Positions 40,590 to 51,900 of a DNA stretch of 64,000 nt are shown here, one piece after another. This DNA is from Oegoconia quadripuncta. Taxonomy: Eukaryota; Arthropoda; Insecta; Lepidoptera; Autostichidae. Location: positions 10,725,315 to 10,789,314 of the forward strand of contig OX438742.1 in the NCBI GenBank assembly GCA_949316235.1, read 5' to 3'. A program made the position numbers and the translations under genes. A model generated the notes under the pieces. It saw only the letters and a list, made by a program, of their open reading frames with translations. It ran no database searches and was not told where the DNA came from. How positions within the stretch are numbered: the first letter of the stretch is position 1; every line of letters begins with the position of its first letter.

Positions 40590-41170
40590 GTGACCATCCC
40601 TATCAGCGAAAACAACGGTTGCGGATTCGAATCCCACGAGAGGTAAAATTAAATGTTTGTGTGATGAATACGAAGATTTACTCTCGAGTCATGGATTTTA
40701 TACCGGATGAGTTTATTTACTGTAAAGAAAATATGGGGCATATTAGGTAAGTGAAATAGAAATTATTGACATAGGTAGTTTAATATTTTTTTTTCAAAAA
40801 CGGACGCGCCGACCCTCAATTGATATGCGACTGATTCGTATAGGGTTTCTATCATGCGTTTATTTGGAACCCATATTTTCTACAAATTTTCTTCATTTCT
40901 TTTATTCAGTGATGTAATTATGTGGAATAGGCTACAAATGCAGCCGTCAAATGACAAAGCTTTATTCGATGATGGTTTTGAAAAAAAAAAAAAAAAAAAC
41001 TACCTATGTCAATACCTTCTATTTCACTTACCTAATATGCCCTATTTTTTCCATACGGTAAAAAAACTCATCCGGTATTTATGTATGTTTATCCCTTATC
41101 TAGCATCCATAGTACAAATTATAAATTGCTTAGTGTGGGACTAGATGGTTGATGTTAGTGAAAGAAATAT
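40590..41170 (+). repeat. SINE family A copy split by a MITE
   Basis: 40590-40700 carries the head (TATCAGCGAAAACAACGG, GCGGATTCGAATCCCACG, GAGTCATGGATTTTA). 41078-41170 continues with TTTATGTATGTTTATCCCTT and GACTAGATGGTTGATG. The interruption is 40703-41075. Confidence 0.85.
40703..41075. mobile_element. MITE with ~80-bp terminal inverted repeats, TA-flanked
   Basis: Starts CCGGATGAGTTTATTTACTG and ends with the complement, ...AAAAAACTCATCCGG. The inverted similarity continues inward about 80 bases (GGGCATATTAGGTAAGTGAA against TTCACTTACCTAATATGCCC, exact). TA at 40701-40702 and 41076-41077. Ends and TA target fit a Tc1/mariner-type non-autonomous element. Related half-copy at 50490-50660. 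Confidence 0.85.
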
Positions 41171-41269
41171 TAAAAAAAAGTACCTACCTCCATTTTGGAA
41201 TCGAGGCCATGCAACGAGCTATTGAGAGGGGGTCCTCGGTGTTTCACTACGAGATTGAACAGAGGGCGG

Positions 41270-41305
41270 AGTTCTCAGACTAACAAATGTTACTGTTAGT
41301 CTGAG
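41270..41305. repeat. 12-bp perfect hairpin
   Basis: CTCAGACTAACA and TGTTAGTCTGAG around an 8-nt loop, within 41270-41305. Confidence 0.7.
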
Positions 41306-41446
41306 GCGGATTGTGAGTTTTGTTTCGACTTTACTACCGCGTTCACGTTTACGTGACGATTTGTATGACGAAATGTGCAGCGCCTCTAGCGGATAGTTTA
41401 CGAAAACGCGAACGCAATGCCAAAAGCTGAAAACGAGGCAAAACTA

Positions 41447-41939
41447 GCGCAGAGAAAATACGGTTAAAAATTGGTTTAGCTAGACATAATTCAGAACCGA
41501 CTTATATGTAAGTATAATTGCTATGTTATAGAAAATTTTGAATAATTAAACCTAGAAAAAAATTTGCTCTTAGTCTAGATTTGTTTAGAAAACCCTATTT
41601 TTAATTTGTATCTTAATAACAATATATATTCACTGATATTTAATTGGGTAGATTTTTGTTAAACACAGTTAAGTTATTGATGGACAAAAAACTAAGCATG
41701 TTAAAATTAGGCATGCATGTGTTTTATCTGAAAATATCGTCGAGCTGCATTGCAATGAAAATGAGAACAAATATTTTGTAACTATAATTTCCCTAAATGT
41801 TTTGAATTTAAAGAAATACCCACCAAATGAGCATTTTTATGAAACACAGTTTTCAGCTTTAGCTTATTTAGTTACTTACTTCTTACAAATGCTTAATTTT
41901 TATTCGTTTTTCCGAGGTCAAACCGTATTTTCAGAGTGC
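41447..41939. mobile_element. TIR DNA element, family X, short copy
   Basis: Left end GCGCAGAGAAAATACGG; right end the complement of GCACTCTGAAAATACGG. Flanked by TA (41445-41446, 41940-41941). Interior (CAGAACCGACTTATAT, AACTAAGCATGTTA, TTTCCCTAAATGTTTTGAAT) aligns along its whole length to 43170-43620 plus 44148-44187. Confidence 0.8.
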
Positions 41940-42579
41940 TATCGGGAAGTAAAGACTTTGATGGGTGTTGTTTTCCATAATTTAAAATGCTTGAAAATAA
42001 CCATAATTAAAGCTATTTCGGTATTATTTATTTCGAATACAAATCAGAGTATTTTTGATTATAATGTATTTAAAAAGAAATCATAATTTATCCTATGAGG
42101 GTGTCGCGAATTACGCGAGCTGCCATGAAACAGTTGGTAAGTGAATACTTGTAACTTGGTAACACTGCTTCGTTTTTCCCCCTAATATTGGCACTAGGGG
42201 TGGACAGATGCACAGATTACTCAGATAATGAATGGTAGTGTGACGTAGGTGTAGTAGGCGGCAGTAATTCAAAGGTGGCGGACAGTTAGGGCTGTTAATT
42301 CAAGTGAAGCACAACTACAATTAAGTACTAAGTAGTGAGTAATGGAGGTTAACTCAATGGTGATTATACTGGTAAGAATTCTTAATGTATTCATTGCCCT
42401 AATATTTATTTCGATATTGAAGTAAACCTTTGTAAGACAGAACAATCGCGATATAGCCATGATATGGCTAAATAAATACGCATAACTTAGTTTTTATTGC
42501 TAACATCGTATCACGTTTGTGATGGCGGCATGCCAATGTGATTGTCATGGACCATACCTACTTTGTATTTTTTTTCTTA

Positions 42580-42804
42580 ATAAATATTTCGGACACCAAT
42601 CATCTAATCCCAAACTAAGCAAAGCTTGCCTACTATGGATACAGATAACGGATAAACATACATGAATATTTATATAAACATTCATGACTCTGGAATAAAT
42701 GTTCTTATTCATCCATCTCACAATCATTTACCCCTCGCGGTATTCGAACCCGCAACCGTTGGTTTCACTGATAGGGTCACTATCCACTACACCAATCGGT
42801 CGTC
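42580..42804 (-). repeat. tRNA-derived SINE, family A
   Basis: TAAATATTTCGGACACCAATC, AACTAAGCAAAGCTTGCC, then CGCGGTATTCGAACCCGC and CCACTACACCAATCGGTCG: a near full-length inverted copy. Confidence 0.88.
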
Positions 42805-43169
42805 AAAATTGGGAATAGCTAAAGCTAAGGTCAATCATTCATTAATCATTATTGAAGAAACTAGATAGATTTACGAAAATTTGTTGCGAAGTCTTTGCTA
42901 TGTCAAATATTTATGAAATTAAATTATTAAAATTACCTTAATAGTTACATTCCTAGCCAACAAGTAATATTACAGTAAGTTAAAATATCAAGTAGATAAA
43001 TCGACGAACTAAATTGTGAGAGCCAACTGGTAGCAAATACGGCGCTGTCATCGAGTGTTAGGGTGCACATGGGGTGCACTAACATTGACGTAGTAGTTTT
43101 TGTTTTTCAACACAGATGGCGGTGGAGAGTTACCACAATACTGCTCGTATTGCGCGCGTATTTAATATA

Positions 43170-44187
43170 GCCCAGGGAAAATACGGTAAAAAATTAGCTT
43201 AGCTAGACAAAATTCAGAACCGACTTATATAATTGCTATCTTATAGAGGTATATTGGAGATGTAATTTTGAATAATTAAGCCTAAAAAAAACTAGCGCTT
43301 ACCTAGTCTAGATTTTTTTAGAAAACGCTATTTTTAATTTGTAAATACTAACTGATATTTAATTAGGTAGACTTATGTTACACGGTTAACTTATTGACGG
43401 ATAAAAAACTAAGCATGTTATAGTTAGGCATGCATATGTTTTAGCTGAAAATGCTTAAATAAAAATGAGAACAAATATTTTGTAACGATAATTTCCCTAA
43501 ATGTTTTGAATTTAAAGAAATTAGGTACCCATGAATTCAGCATTTTTTTTAAAGAAACACATTTTTCAACTTTATTTTATTTAGTTACATAGTACTTCTT
43601 ACAAATGCTTAATTTTTAGTAATTGTTACTAGATAAGATAGATAAAGCATTTATTTACGCCACTACGTTCACACAACACACAATTTTTAAATTACAAAGA
43701 AATATACATACAATTAAAGAAAAGAATAGAAAATACAAAGGGCGAGTGTGTGCCGCAGTAGCACAAATGGGTTATAACTCAGTGTGGCACATCACTCAAA
43801 GAGCGAAACACTGGTTTTCAGTTACAACCCCTACAAGTACGAGTGCATAAAAGTACGCGCATGTTCCCGTCTGCGTGTACATTTGTGGTCAACCGTGAGT
43901 GAAAAGTGTCGGTTGCTGATACAGCTAGTGTTGAGTAGTAAGTTAAATGAAAGATAATGATGTGACAAACGGAAAAAGAGGAGTGCATAGGTAGTTTCAA
44001 TACAGGTAACGCTTTGGAATTCCAAATTTTTTGTTTTTCCATTAAATGTGAAGGTTTTTTGTGAACAAGCTTAATGATCCGATATGCCTTAATGGAGGTG
44101 GTATAATATTCTTACAACACTTTATTAAATGTTTCAAGAAAATCGCGGTTATTCGTTTTTCCGAGTCAAACCGTATTTTCCCTGGGC
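43170..44187. mobile_element. TIR DNA element, family X, long copy
   Basis: Ends GCCCAGGGAAAATACGGT and ACCGTATTTTCCCTGGGC are exact 18-bp complements. TA lies on both sides, and AATAT also repeats on both sides (43164-43168, 44189-44193). Relative to the short copy it has about 520 extra bases (43621-44147), either unique interior lost from the short copy or a nested insertion. No transposase ORF is visible. Confidence 0.88.
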
Positions 44188-44324
44188 TAATATTTGGATT
44201 GTCTCTTTTACATATTACTGCGTCAAAGTGTGATTTTTTTTTTTTTTTAAATTTGATTTTTTAGATTAGATTAATTGTGTTAATAAAATAAATTGAGAAA
44301 ATCGCCGAAATTCAATGATTATTT

Positions 44325-44542
44325 TTTTTTTTTCGCACACATTATACCAATTGTCTAACCCCAACATAAAGCAAATGTAGGTACTATGGATACTACGTAA
44401 CACCCATTCATAAATATTTATTGAACAATTGAACATCCTTGACTCAGGAATACATGTTTGTAATCATCAACAATAACCCCTAGCCGGATTCGAACCCACT
44501 ACCGTTGATTTCGCAGGCACGGTCACTATCCACTACACCAAG
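44325..44542 (-). repeat. tRNA-derived SINE, family A, diverged
   Basis: GCCGGATTCGAACCCACTAC (B-box complement), CACTATCCACTACACCAAG (A-box complement) and body ACATAAAGCAAATGTAGG. Confidence 0.8.
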
Positions 44543-44696
44543 AATATTTTATTGCACCAAAAATAATACATAACTTGTTGAAGCTTTGTTGTTTGTGGTA
44601 GTTAAAAACTGTGTTAAGGAACAATATCTTCCTCATATATTTTGGACAATCAATAAAATTTTGTAGGTACATGACAAATTATGTTTGAAAATTAAA

Positions 44697-44970
44697 TAAT
44701 AATAAAAATATTATAAATATCCTTGGACATATACACATGGTAGTTCCACACTAAGCAACATAGGCTTGTGTTGTATATACCAATTGGTTGATATACTACA
44801 AAAATATTTATTTATTTTTTCAAATAAAGACATATAATGAATGAAAAACATCCATAACTCGGTTACACATGTCCGTATTCATCATACAAACATATGCCCT
44901 TTGATTCGAAACCGCAACCTTTTGGTATAGCAGTCAGCGTTTCTAAGCACTACATCAAACAGCGGTCGTC
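44697..44970 (-). repeat. tRNA-derived SINE, family B
   Basis: AATATCCTTGGACATATACAC, GGCTTGTGTTGTATATACC, then TTGATTCGAAACCGCAACC and AACAGCGGTCGTC. Confidence 0.8.
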
Positions 44971-45034
44971 ATTGTCTAAGATAATTATCGTCGAAATTAA
45001 ATTAAATTATAGTTTGAAAAGTATATAAATATAC

Positions 45035-45215
45035 TAGCTTTGCGGCCGCGGCTTCGCCTGCGTGGACTAACTTTGTCGCGGATATGAGTATTCAGCGCGA
45101 AATACTTTATCGGGATAAAAATATCCAGGGTACCTATCCAATTTTCACCCGTTCAAATTTGCCGTGATTAAGCAACAAACAAATACCCAAACTTTCCCAT
45201 TATAATGTTAGTTAG
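45035..45215 (-). repeat. Dispersed short element (ACTAGCTTTGCGGCCGCGGC end)
   Basis: Complement of the GCCGCGGGC...AGCTAGT-ended family; includes TTCACCCGTTCAAATTTGCC and CATTATAATGTTAGTTAG. Confidence 0.65.
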
Positions 45216-45228
45216 ATAAATATATATG

Positions 45229-45325
45229 TATAGTAATAAATAAATATCCTTGGACATACACACAACGCCATCTAGTTCCACATTAAGCAACTATATAGGC
45301 TTGTGTTGTGGATACCATCTACATA
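45229..45325 (-). repeat. SINE family B, 3' part only
   Basis: AATAAATATCCTTGGACATA, ACGCCATCTAGTTCCACATT and CTTGTGTTGTGGATACCATC, followed by a (CATA)n run at 45327-45340. Confidence 0.75.
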
Positions 45326-46944
45326 CATACATACATATAAGTTGATAAATACCTGCATACAGAAATACATACTGACTTAGGTTCAATTCTGGATTAGCAT
45401 TAGATAAATTGTGCAATTTATCTGATCAATTGATTAGAAACAATTGACCTAGAATAATTTTAATGTAATTTATATAAATAAACAAATCAAGTGTGTTAAA
45501 AGCTAAATAGGTAGGTATCTTCGACACGACCTAATCCATTTCCATCAAATATGGCTAGGAACCACCTCGCAAATACCAACTTTCGAAAATAAGAAACTTT
45601 CCAAATCGATTCAGCCGTTAAGGCTCTACACGTGCAATGTCCAGAGGCTTACCGCCTAACTGAAAGCTATAGCGATAGCCATAGCAATGCACTGTCTGTC
45701 TTGGTCATTGTGTTACAATATGTCAAGGACGGATAGTGCATTGACGTCATAAACGATAGCAATTCCCAAAGCAATTGAGTTAGGCGGTCTGACAGCAGAT
45801 AGACTTCAATATTTATATTCTAATCGGTGGTCCGACACTTGGTCGGATTTTTCTATAAATAATAGTTTTTCCCCTTAGTAGGCAGGTACTTACTGCTTCG
45901 TGGAACTGCTGATCACACTGCTGACTGCGGCGTATGTTGGTGTTATACCAACCTAACAAGCTGGGGAAAATATAGAATGTAACCAGTCACTATAACGAAC
46001 AGTGACGTGAAGTACAGAGCAGCCAGGGAATCAGGTGACTTATAAAAAAAAACACCAAATATTTATTTATATATTTCATTTATCAAGGTACAAGTACCTA
46101 CATTAAATTACATCGAATCATCACGATGTTTTATCTACAGACAAAACAGTAAGTTAGCCATGTAAAACTTAGTGTATTCTATTGTAGTAAACATTATCGA
46201 ATATGTTTATAAGTACTACATTGATTCACAGGTCCATTTGGACTACTACACAAAAATTCTACTACACAAAAATTCATATACATTATTAATTGAGAACAAT
46301 TGAAAATACCTTTCTAAATAGAAATACGGAACCTCCAAATACTGTGATCCATATAAACATGTTCGACTACGAATTTTATTAAAGTTACATAATATTTATT
46401 GTCGTTACATTGTTCTTCATATTAGACTTTTATACATATATTTCAATAATGGCACAAAATATAAATTTAGGGCTTTACAGCACGGATTTAAAATATATAA
46501 ACAGTGGTATTTTGTATGTAAGTAGCTGCTACCATATACAAATACGTTGAGAAAAAAAATGTTATTACTATTTACATTAGATATTATATTATTTACATAT
46601 TACATGGCAAACGTGGGTTTGGTCTAAACATAAAAACACTTATCTATAATATTAACAAAATATATTTGCATTTTAGTTGGGAATTTTTGAGCTTATTTTG
46701 TGCTAAATGCTCAGTTTAAGAATATACTTAAAATTAATGTCTTTTGTTGTTCTGCTTTTAAAAAATATATGTATAATAGGTAGGTAAACTATTTTTCATT
46801 TAATAACGAAATATTTACAAAATATAATACTACAGGATGTGGGCTAAATTTATAAAACTTAATTTTGACGCATTTAATTAGGTAACAATGAAAATTTCTA
46901 AAATACATAGCTGGATCAACGAATGTCTACATAGCTGGTTAAAT

Positions 46945-47244
46945 TTTAAATTAACGGGTCAGCGCTTGACCTCAATCACTTCTGATGTTAAGTGAAGATG
47001 AGGTCGAAGATCGAAGCGCGCTTACCTGTAACCCCCTACATATGGGTTACTGCGTATGTTATCTCAAACAGCCGGAACACAATAATGCCAATAATATTGT
47101 TGTTTACCGACAGATTTATATAACATGATGGTAGCTAGCCACGCGGACATTTAAACCCTACCACCAAACAAATCGAGTACTAGACTACTCCGCAGGGAAT
47201 CGATCCCGCGACCTCCGTTGCTTACATTGAGCCACGGAGGCGGT
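46945..47244 (-). repeat. SINE family D, full copy with tRNA-like head
   Basis: On the minus strand the head reads CGCCTCCGTGGCTCAATGTA and GTCGCGGGATCGATTCCC, good A- and B-box look-alikes, then core and a 3' end GGTCAAGCGCTGACCC. It defines the family whose fragments lie at 965, 8500, 13990 and 30958. Confidence 0.8.
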
Positions 47245-48128
47245 TAAATCTTAATTATCAATCTTAATAGCATACAATGCTATATTGCGACATAAATGCT
47301 TAAAAATTGCAGCAGGCAGGGCCTGGTTTCAAACGCACGGCTATCAAGCAAGTTAGAGGTGCTTTTCATTGTTGAAAATTGGCAAGACATCGTTGCACTT
47401 ATTTTACATAATTATATAGGAAAATGTTACTTACAATCATTTTATTCTTACAACAATAGCGGACAAGATAAGAAATAGATGAAGCAGTAAAAGAAGAAGA
47501 ATTACCACAAAACAGTGAAAAGAATGCATTTGGAATGTGGAATGGAATATAATAACAAAATCACTGTAATAAAACTATCGTGAAATGTCACCTTAAATTA
47601 AAATGCTCGCATAAACTCAGTAGATAGTGTAAATTTCCGTAAATAGTGTAGTATTACAAACACCCACCTTTCAAATTCATTTCACTGGTTCCCATTGTAT
47701 TTTAATTACAATAAATTATCACAGTTTTAAATTAAAAATAACAATTGCTTAGCTTAAAAATAACACTAAAGCGTTCTGGAAACGTAGACATAGCCTTCCT
47801 TAATTAAATTAATAAATAACTTATATTTTTGTTAAGTGCAGAAATGGAGCACCCAAAAAAAATTATAATAATATTTTTTACAAATTATTATTTCATAACA
47901 GTTCCTTTACAAAATTTTTAAGTAGAAAAAATTAACAAAATGTCTCTATAATAAAAACTAAAATAAAATTCTTAGTTGAAGTTTTATCAACAAGCTAACA
48001 CTAGCCATCACAACAATGGCACGAGGGGCGCGCACGCGCTCTATTAGGTAAAACAGTCCTTAGTCGCGAGAGATCAGTCAATACGTCGTAGCGTAGGTAT
48101 CACATGAGACGGCGGGCGGCGACGAGGT
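47245..48128 (-). other. Egfr: Probable Egfr 3' UTR and flank
   Basis: AT-rich, directly downstream of the Egfr stop. Several AATAAA hexamers on the minus strand could end the transcript; none stands out. No other gene seen. Confidence 0.35.
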
Positions 48129-48983
48129 TTACACCGTGGTCTCGTTGCGGCGCAGCGGCTGCAGCTCGCGCTGGAGGTCGTTGTAGTACTCGTGGTCCGA
48201 CATGGACTCTTCCTCAACCGACCGCTGCGGTAGATACTTGCTACTGCCCGGGCGTGGCGTTGACTCGCTGCCGCTACCTTCACTCGCGCACAGTGACTCC
48301 AACGGCACAGGCTCCGTAGGTATACCCAGCGTCTGAGCCGGCACGTTTTCGTCGGACATCAAATACTCCGGATTGTCCACACACCGTTTCGGCCCCCCGA
48401 AGCCACTATAACGCAACTCCTTTACATCCTGACCCTCGCCACTCTCCCCAATCAAGTCCATATATGCAGATGCGTTCTGGTTCTGCTGCGGTGACGGCAC
48501 CAAGTAGTCGTCCTCGTCTAATGGCAGGTTTAGTTTTAAGCTGCCAACTTGAGCTTCTTTTACTTTGGACATACTATCGAAGTTCCCTTCTAGTGAACCT
48601 TCCGGTCTGAGCTTCATAGGATCGCTGCAGTACCTGGAGCTGGAGCTATCAGAGACACATACTCCGTTGTTGTAGTAGTGCCGGATTTCAGCGCCATCCG
48701 GATTGACATGGTTGTATCTCAGAAGCTCGTGATCCCAGGTTTCTGGTTTGTTGGAGCTATCGGTTGGGACACATTCGGGGTTTGTAACGTTGTTAGCCCA
48801 GGAGGATGATGTGCACGGTTTCAGTGAGCTAGTTTGTATCTCCACACCAGAGCTGATGCCCGAGTTAGAATTGTTTGTGCCTTGTGCAGCCTTCGTTTTC
48901 GGTTGCAGGTACTCGTCGGCTTCGACTAACGACTCTGGTCCTTCCATAGCCGAGGAAAGGTTTCTTATCAATTCCTTTTCATC
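48129..48983 (-). CDS. Egfr: Egfr last coding exon (cytoplasmic tail)
   Basis: 284 codons plus stop, starting [15 protein letters not shown] after TTTCAG. Tyrosine motifs visible: [42 protein letters not shown] and DHEYYND. NPEYL-like sites are PTB/SH2 docking motifs in ErbB receptors. The C-terminus RRNETTV fits a class I PDZ ligand. Confidence 0.96.
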   Translation of the reverse strand, partial: DEKELIRNLSSAMEGPESLVEADEYLQPKTKAAQGTNNSNSGISSGVEIQTSSLKPCTSSSWANNVTNPECVPTDSSNKPETWDHELLRYNHVNPDGAEIRHYYNNGVCVSDSSSSRYCSDPMKLRPEGSLEGNFDSMSKVKEAQVGSLKLNLPLDEDDYLVPSPQQNQNASAYMDLIGESGEGQDVKELRYSGFGGPKRCVDNPEYLMSDENVPAQTLGIPTEPVPLESLCASEGSGSESTPRPGSSKYLPQRSVEEESMSDHEYYNDLQRELQPLRRNETTV

Positions 48984-51900
48984 CTGAAATATTAAAATAA
49001 ATAAAGAGTGTAAAGCATACATTTCCAATTAATATAAAAAAGTATCTTGTCTGTTCAAAACGACCCTAGACAAATTAAATAGATTTTTTATTGATTTAAT
49101 GCTGATCAAACTTGACCAAGACGGACAAGTCAAAGAGACTAAATATCTATTCTATCATGATGTCACATGTCGTATTACGGAAACTATAGGTAATCTAAAT
49201 AAGAGCATTATTATTTAATTACAATTGATAAAAAAAAAAATACTATATAAATTGGTTTGTTGGTTGGTTCAAAATTTATCATAAAGACCAGCAGGTATGA
49301 TACTTATTGTAGAAAATTACCAGAACCCGCAGTCTCGACATAGATAGCGATCGCTATACCACCGTATTCGTTCGTTAAGTCCTAACAATGTTATTTTAAT
49401 TAGAGAATTAGACTCTTTAGTATAAAAATATCGGTTTTCTTTGAAATTAGGATTCAGGCTTCCAACAAAAACCGATATGATTATGAACACTATAAAATTT
49501 AGAATAAGATCGTTAGGAGTTAACGACCGAAATCGGTTGCTATCTATGTCGAGACTGCGGACCCAGGTTATATGAGATAAACCGACAATCGGATCTAATA
49601 CGATTTTTTTTGATTTTATGAGTGATTAGGACTACATAGTACTTGCACCTAAGTTCACGCGTCCAATTAACACCTCACTTTCTGCTTCGAGTCCTGCATA
49701 TCCTCCCATAGTCAATATTTGGCTATAATGCGTGATATAAGAACTATATAACGATAAATAACATAGGTACCTAAATCTAATTAATATCGAATTTGCATCA
49801 ACATGCTCATCATACCAGTCATAGGACACACACTGTTGAATATGGGTCTCCCCCGTAGATTTCCAGAGCAACCGAATTTCCATATTTGCATAATATTTTA
49901 AGTAAGATTTGACTTGTTTTTTAGTTTAATTTTGAAGTTCATTTATTTGTATTTTTTTTAATTCTTAGTTACGAGAACTAATCGGACATTTTATTTCATC
50001 TGCATGATCAATTTTTAACTTTTCTCTATTGAGATATTTGATATAATAAAAGAACAATAGCGTTCAAATAAAATGGAGTAAACCGCAAGTACAGTTTCGA
50101 ACAAAAGAAATGTTTAAACATTCTGACTGCTAAGATTTATGGCGTGCCGTTCACGACCTTACACAGAAAAGTCACTTTGTCGAGAGGTGTTATTACGCCT
50201 CAACCCGGTCAGTCAGCGACGGATGATGATATATAGAAATATGTACTTGTAGTTCGCTAATCGGTTAGCGCTTCTAGCAAGATCTCGATTCTCGCGCACT
50301 CAACATTTCACTGTCGATATATTCTCCCTTTCTCACACACTCATCTGGTTTAATTTTTTTTTCTTCAAAACCATAAAATATAATAAAACGTGGCATTTGA
50401 CGGTTGCGTATGTAGCCTATTGCACATAATTACATCATAAAATTAAATAAATTTTAAAAACTTGGAGAAAATATGAGTTACAACTAAAATTCGCATGATA
50501 GGAACCCTAGGAATCCCGCCAGTCGCATATCAATCTCCGGAAGGCGCGTGTGTCCATGATGGTTTAGAAAAAAAAAACTATCTATGCCAATAACTTCTAT
50601 TTCACTTACGTAATATTATGGCCTATTTTTTTCGTTACGGTAAAAAAGTCATCCGGTATAAACTTCGTATTGTACACACGTATCATCCTAAAAGTATCAC
50701 ATGGGCTAAAGTGTTACCTCCAAAAATTTTTACTTTTCTTATTTTCCTTACCTTTTTATTATTTTAATGAAGTGTTTACGGTTTATTATCCTTTATAAAA
50801 AGAAAAAAAAAATCCAAATAGAAAAAAAAATCGAATGAAAATTGTCTTAGCCGGATTCGAAAACCGTGTCTTTTCGAAAGACGTTACCTAAGCACTCGTG
50901 TCGCTTGCCACTAGACCACGATATCAATTAGCAGAGCTGACGAAATTTTATTACTTATTTATATGTGACATATTATTATGGATTTGGTTTGAGTGTTGAT
51001 ATTGTATGAATACTTTCTAATAGATGGTGCTAGAGTGCTTCGGTCCATACGGTCCATATAATACTTTTAGGGAGATCCGTCTGTACATTAAACTTCCAGT
51101 TTCCACATTCAGGGCAAATTCGATAGATGAAATTTTAAATGGCACTTAGCGATTTGACTTAATAATTTAACTTAACTTTGTGTTCTTTTTCTAAAACTGA
51201 AATTTTGACGCCTTGACAAGGCAAGAGGCAAGAAGATTTATATACCTAGGGATAACGAACTTGAATACCTAACCCAAAAACTTTACAAATCACCAAATAA
51301 AAGAAATTAATGTATTATTTTTTTTTAATAATTATGAAAAATGTTTTAGAAAAGGATCAGTCATCATCTAACAGAAGTGATAAATAATTTTGTTAATTAA
51401 GTTTTTGCTCCGTTTATAAAGGATTTGCTTAGGTCAATTTAATAAATTTTAAATTTTATTAGATATTACGCCCGCAGAGGCGAATCGGATATTTTTTCTC
51501 TATTTACATATTTACTTTTTAATTTTGTTTCTGTCTATTCATACCTACTATTATAGATAGGTATAACTAACTTGAATAATTACCTGAGTAGAGTAGGATG
51601 GGAGGCGCATGAACTTATCACCAGGAATAACAAGATATCGACCGGGATCTCTCGCCATTTCCGCAAACGTATCCGCCAGTTGCTGGAAGGTCGGCCTGCT
51701 ATCGGCATCCAACATCCAGCATCTAACCATGATACAGTAAATATCCAACGTGCATATCCCCGGTTGAGGCAGTTTTAATCCATTTTCTATCAGTTCAGGA
51801 ACATTTCTTGCCGATATGTTTTCATACGGACGTGCTCCGTAACTTAAGATTTCCCAAATCGTCACACCAAATGCCCAAACGTCGCTCTTATGTGTAAATA

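Larger units (their letters stand above)
48984..51583. other. Last Egfr intron
   Basis: 2.6 kb with a foldback MITE (49327-49560), a MITE half-copy (50490-50660) and a tRNA-like fragment (50845-50930). The ORF at 49632-49883 has no family features. Confidence 0.45.

Noticed and set aside
41802..42086. 94-residue plus-strand ORF
   Set aside because: Crosses the end of a family X transposon copy; AT-rich and without a domain.
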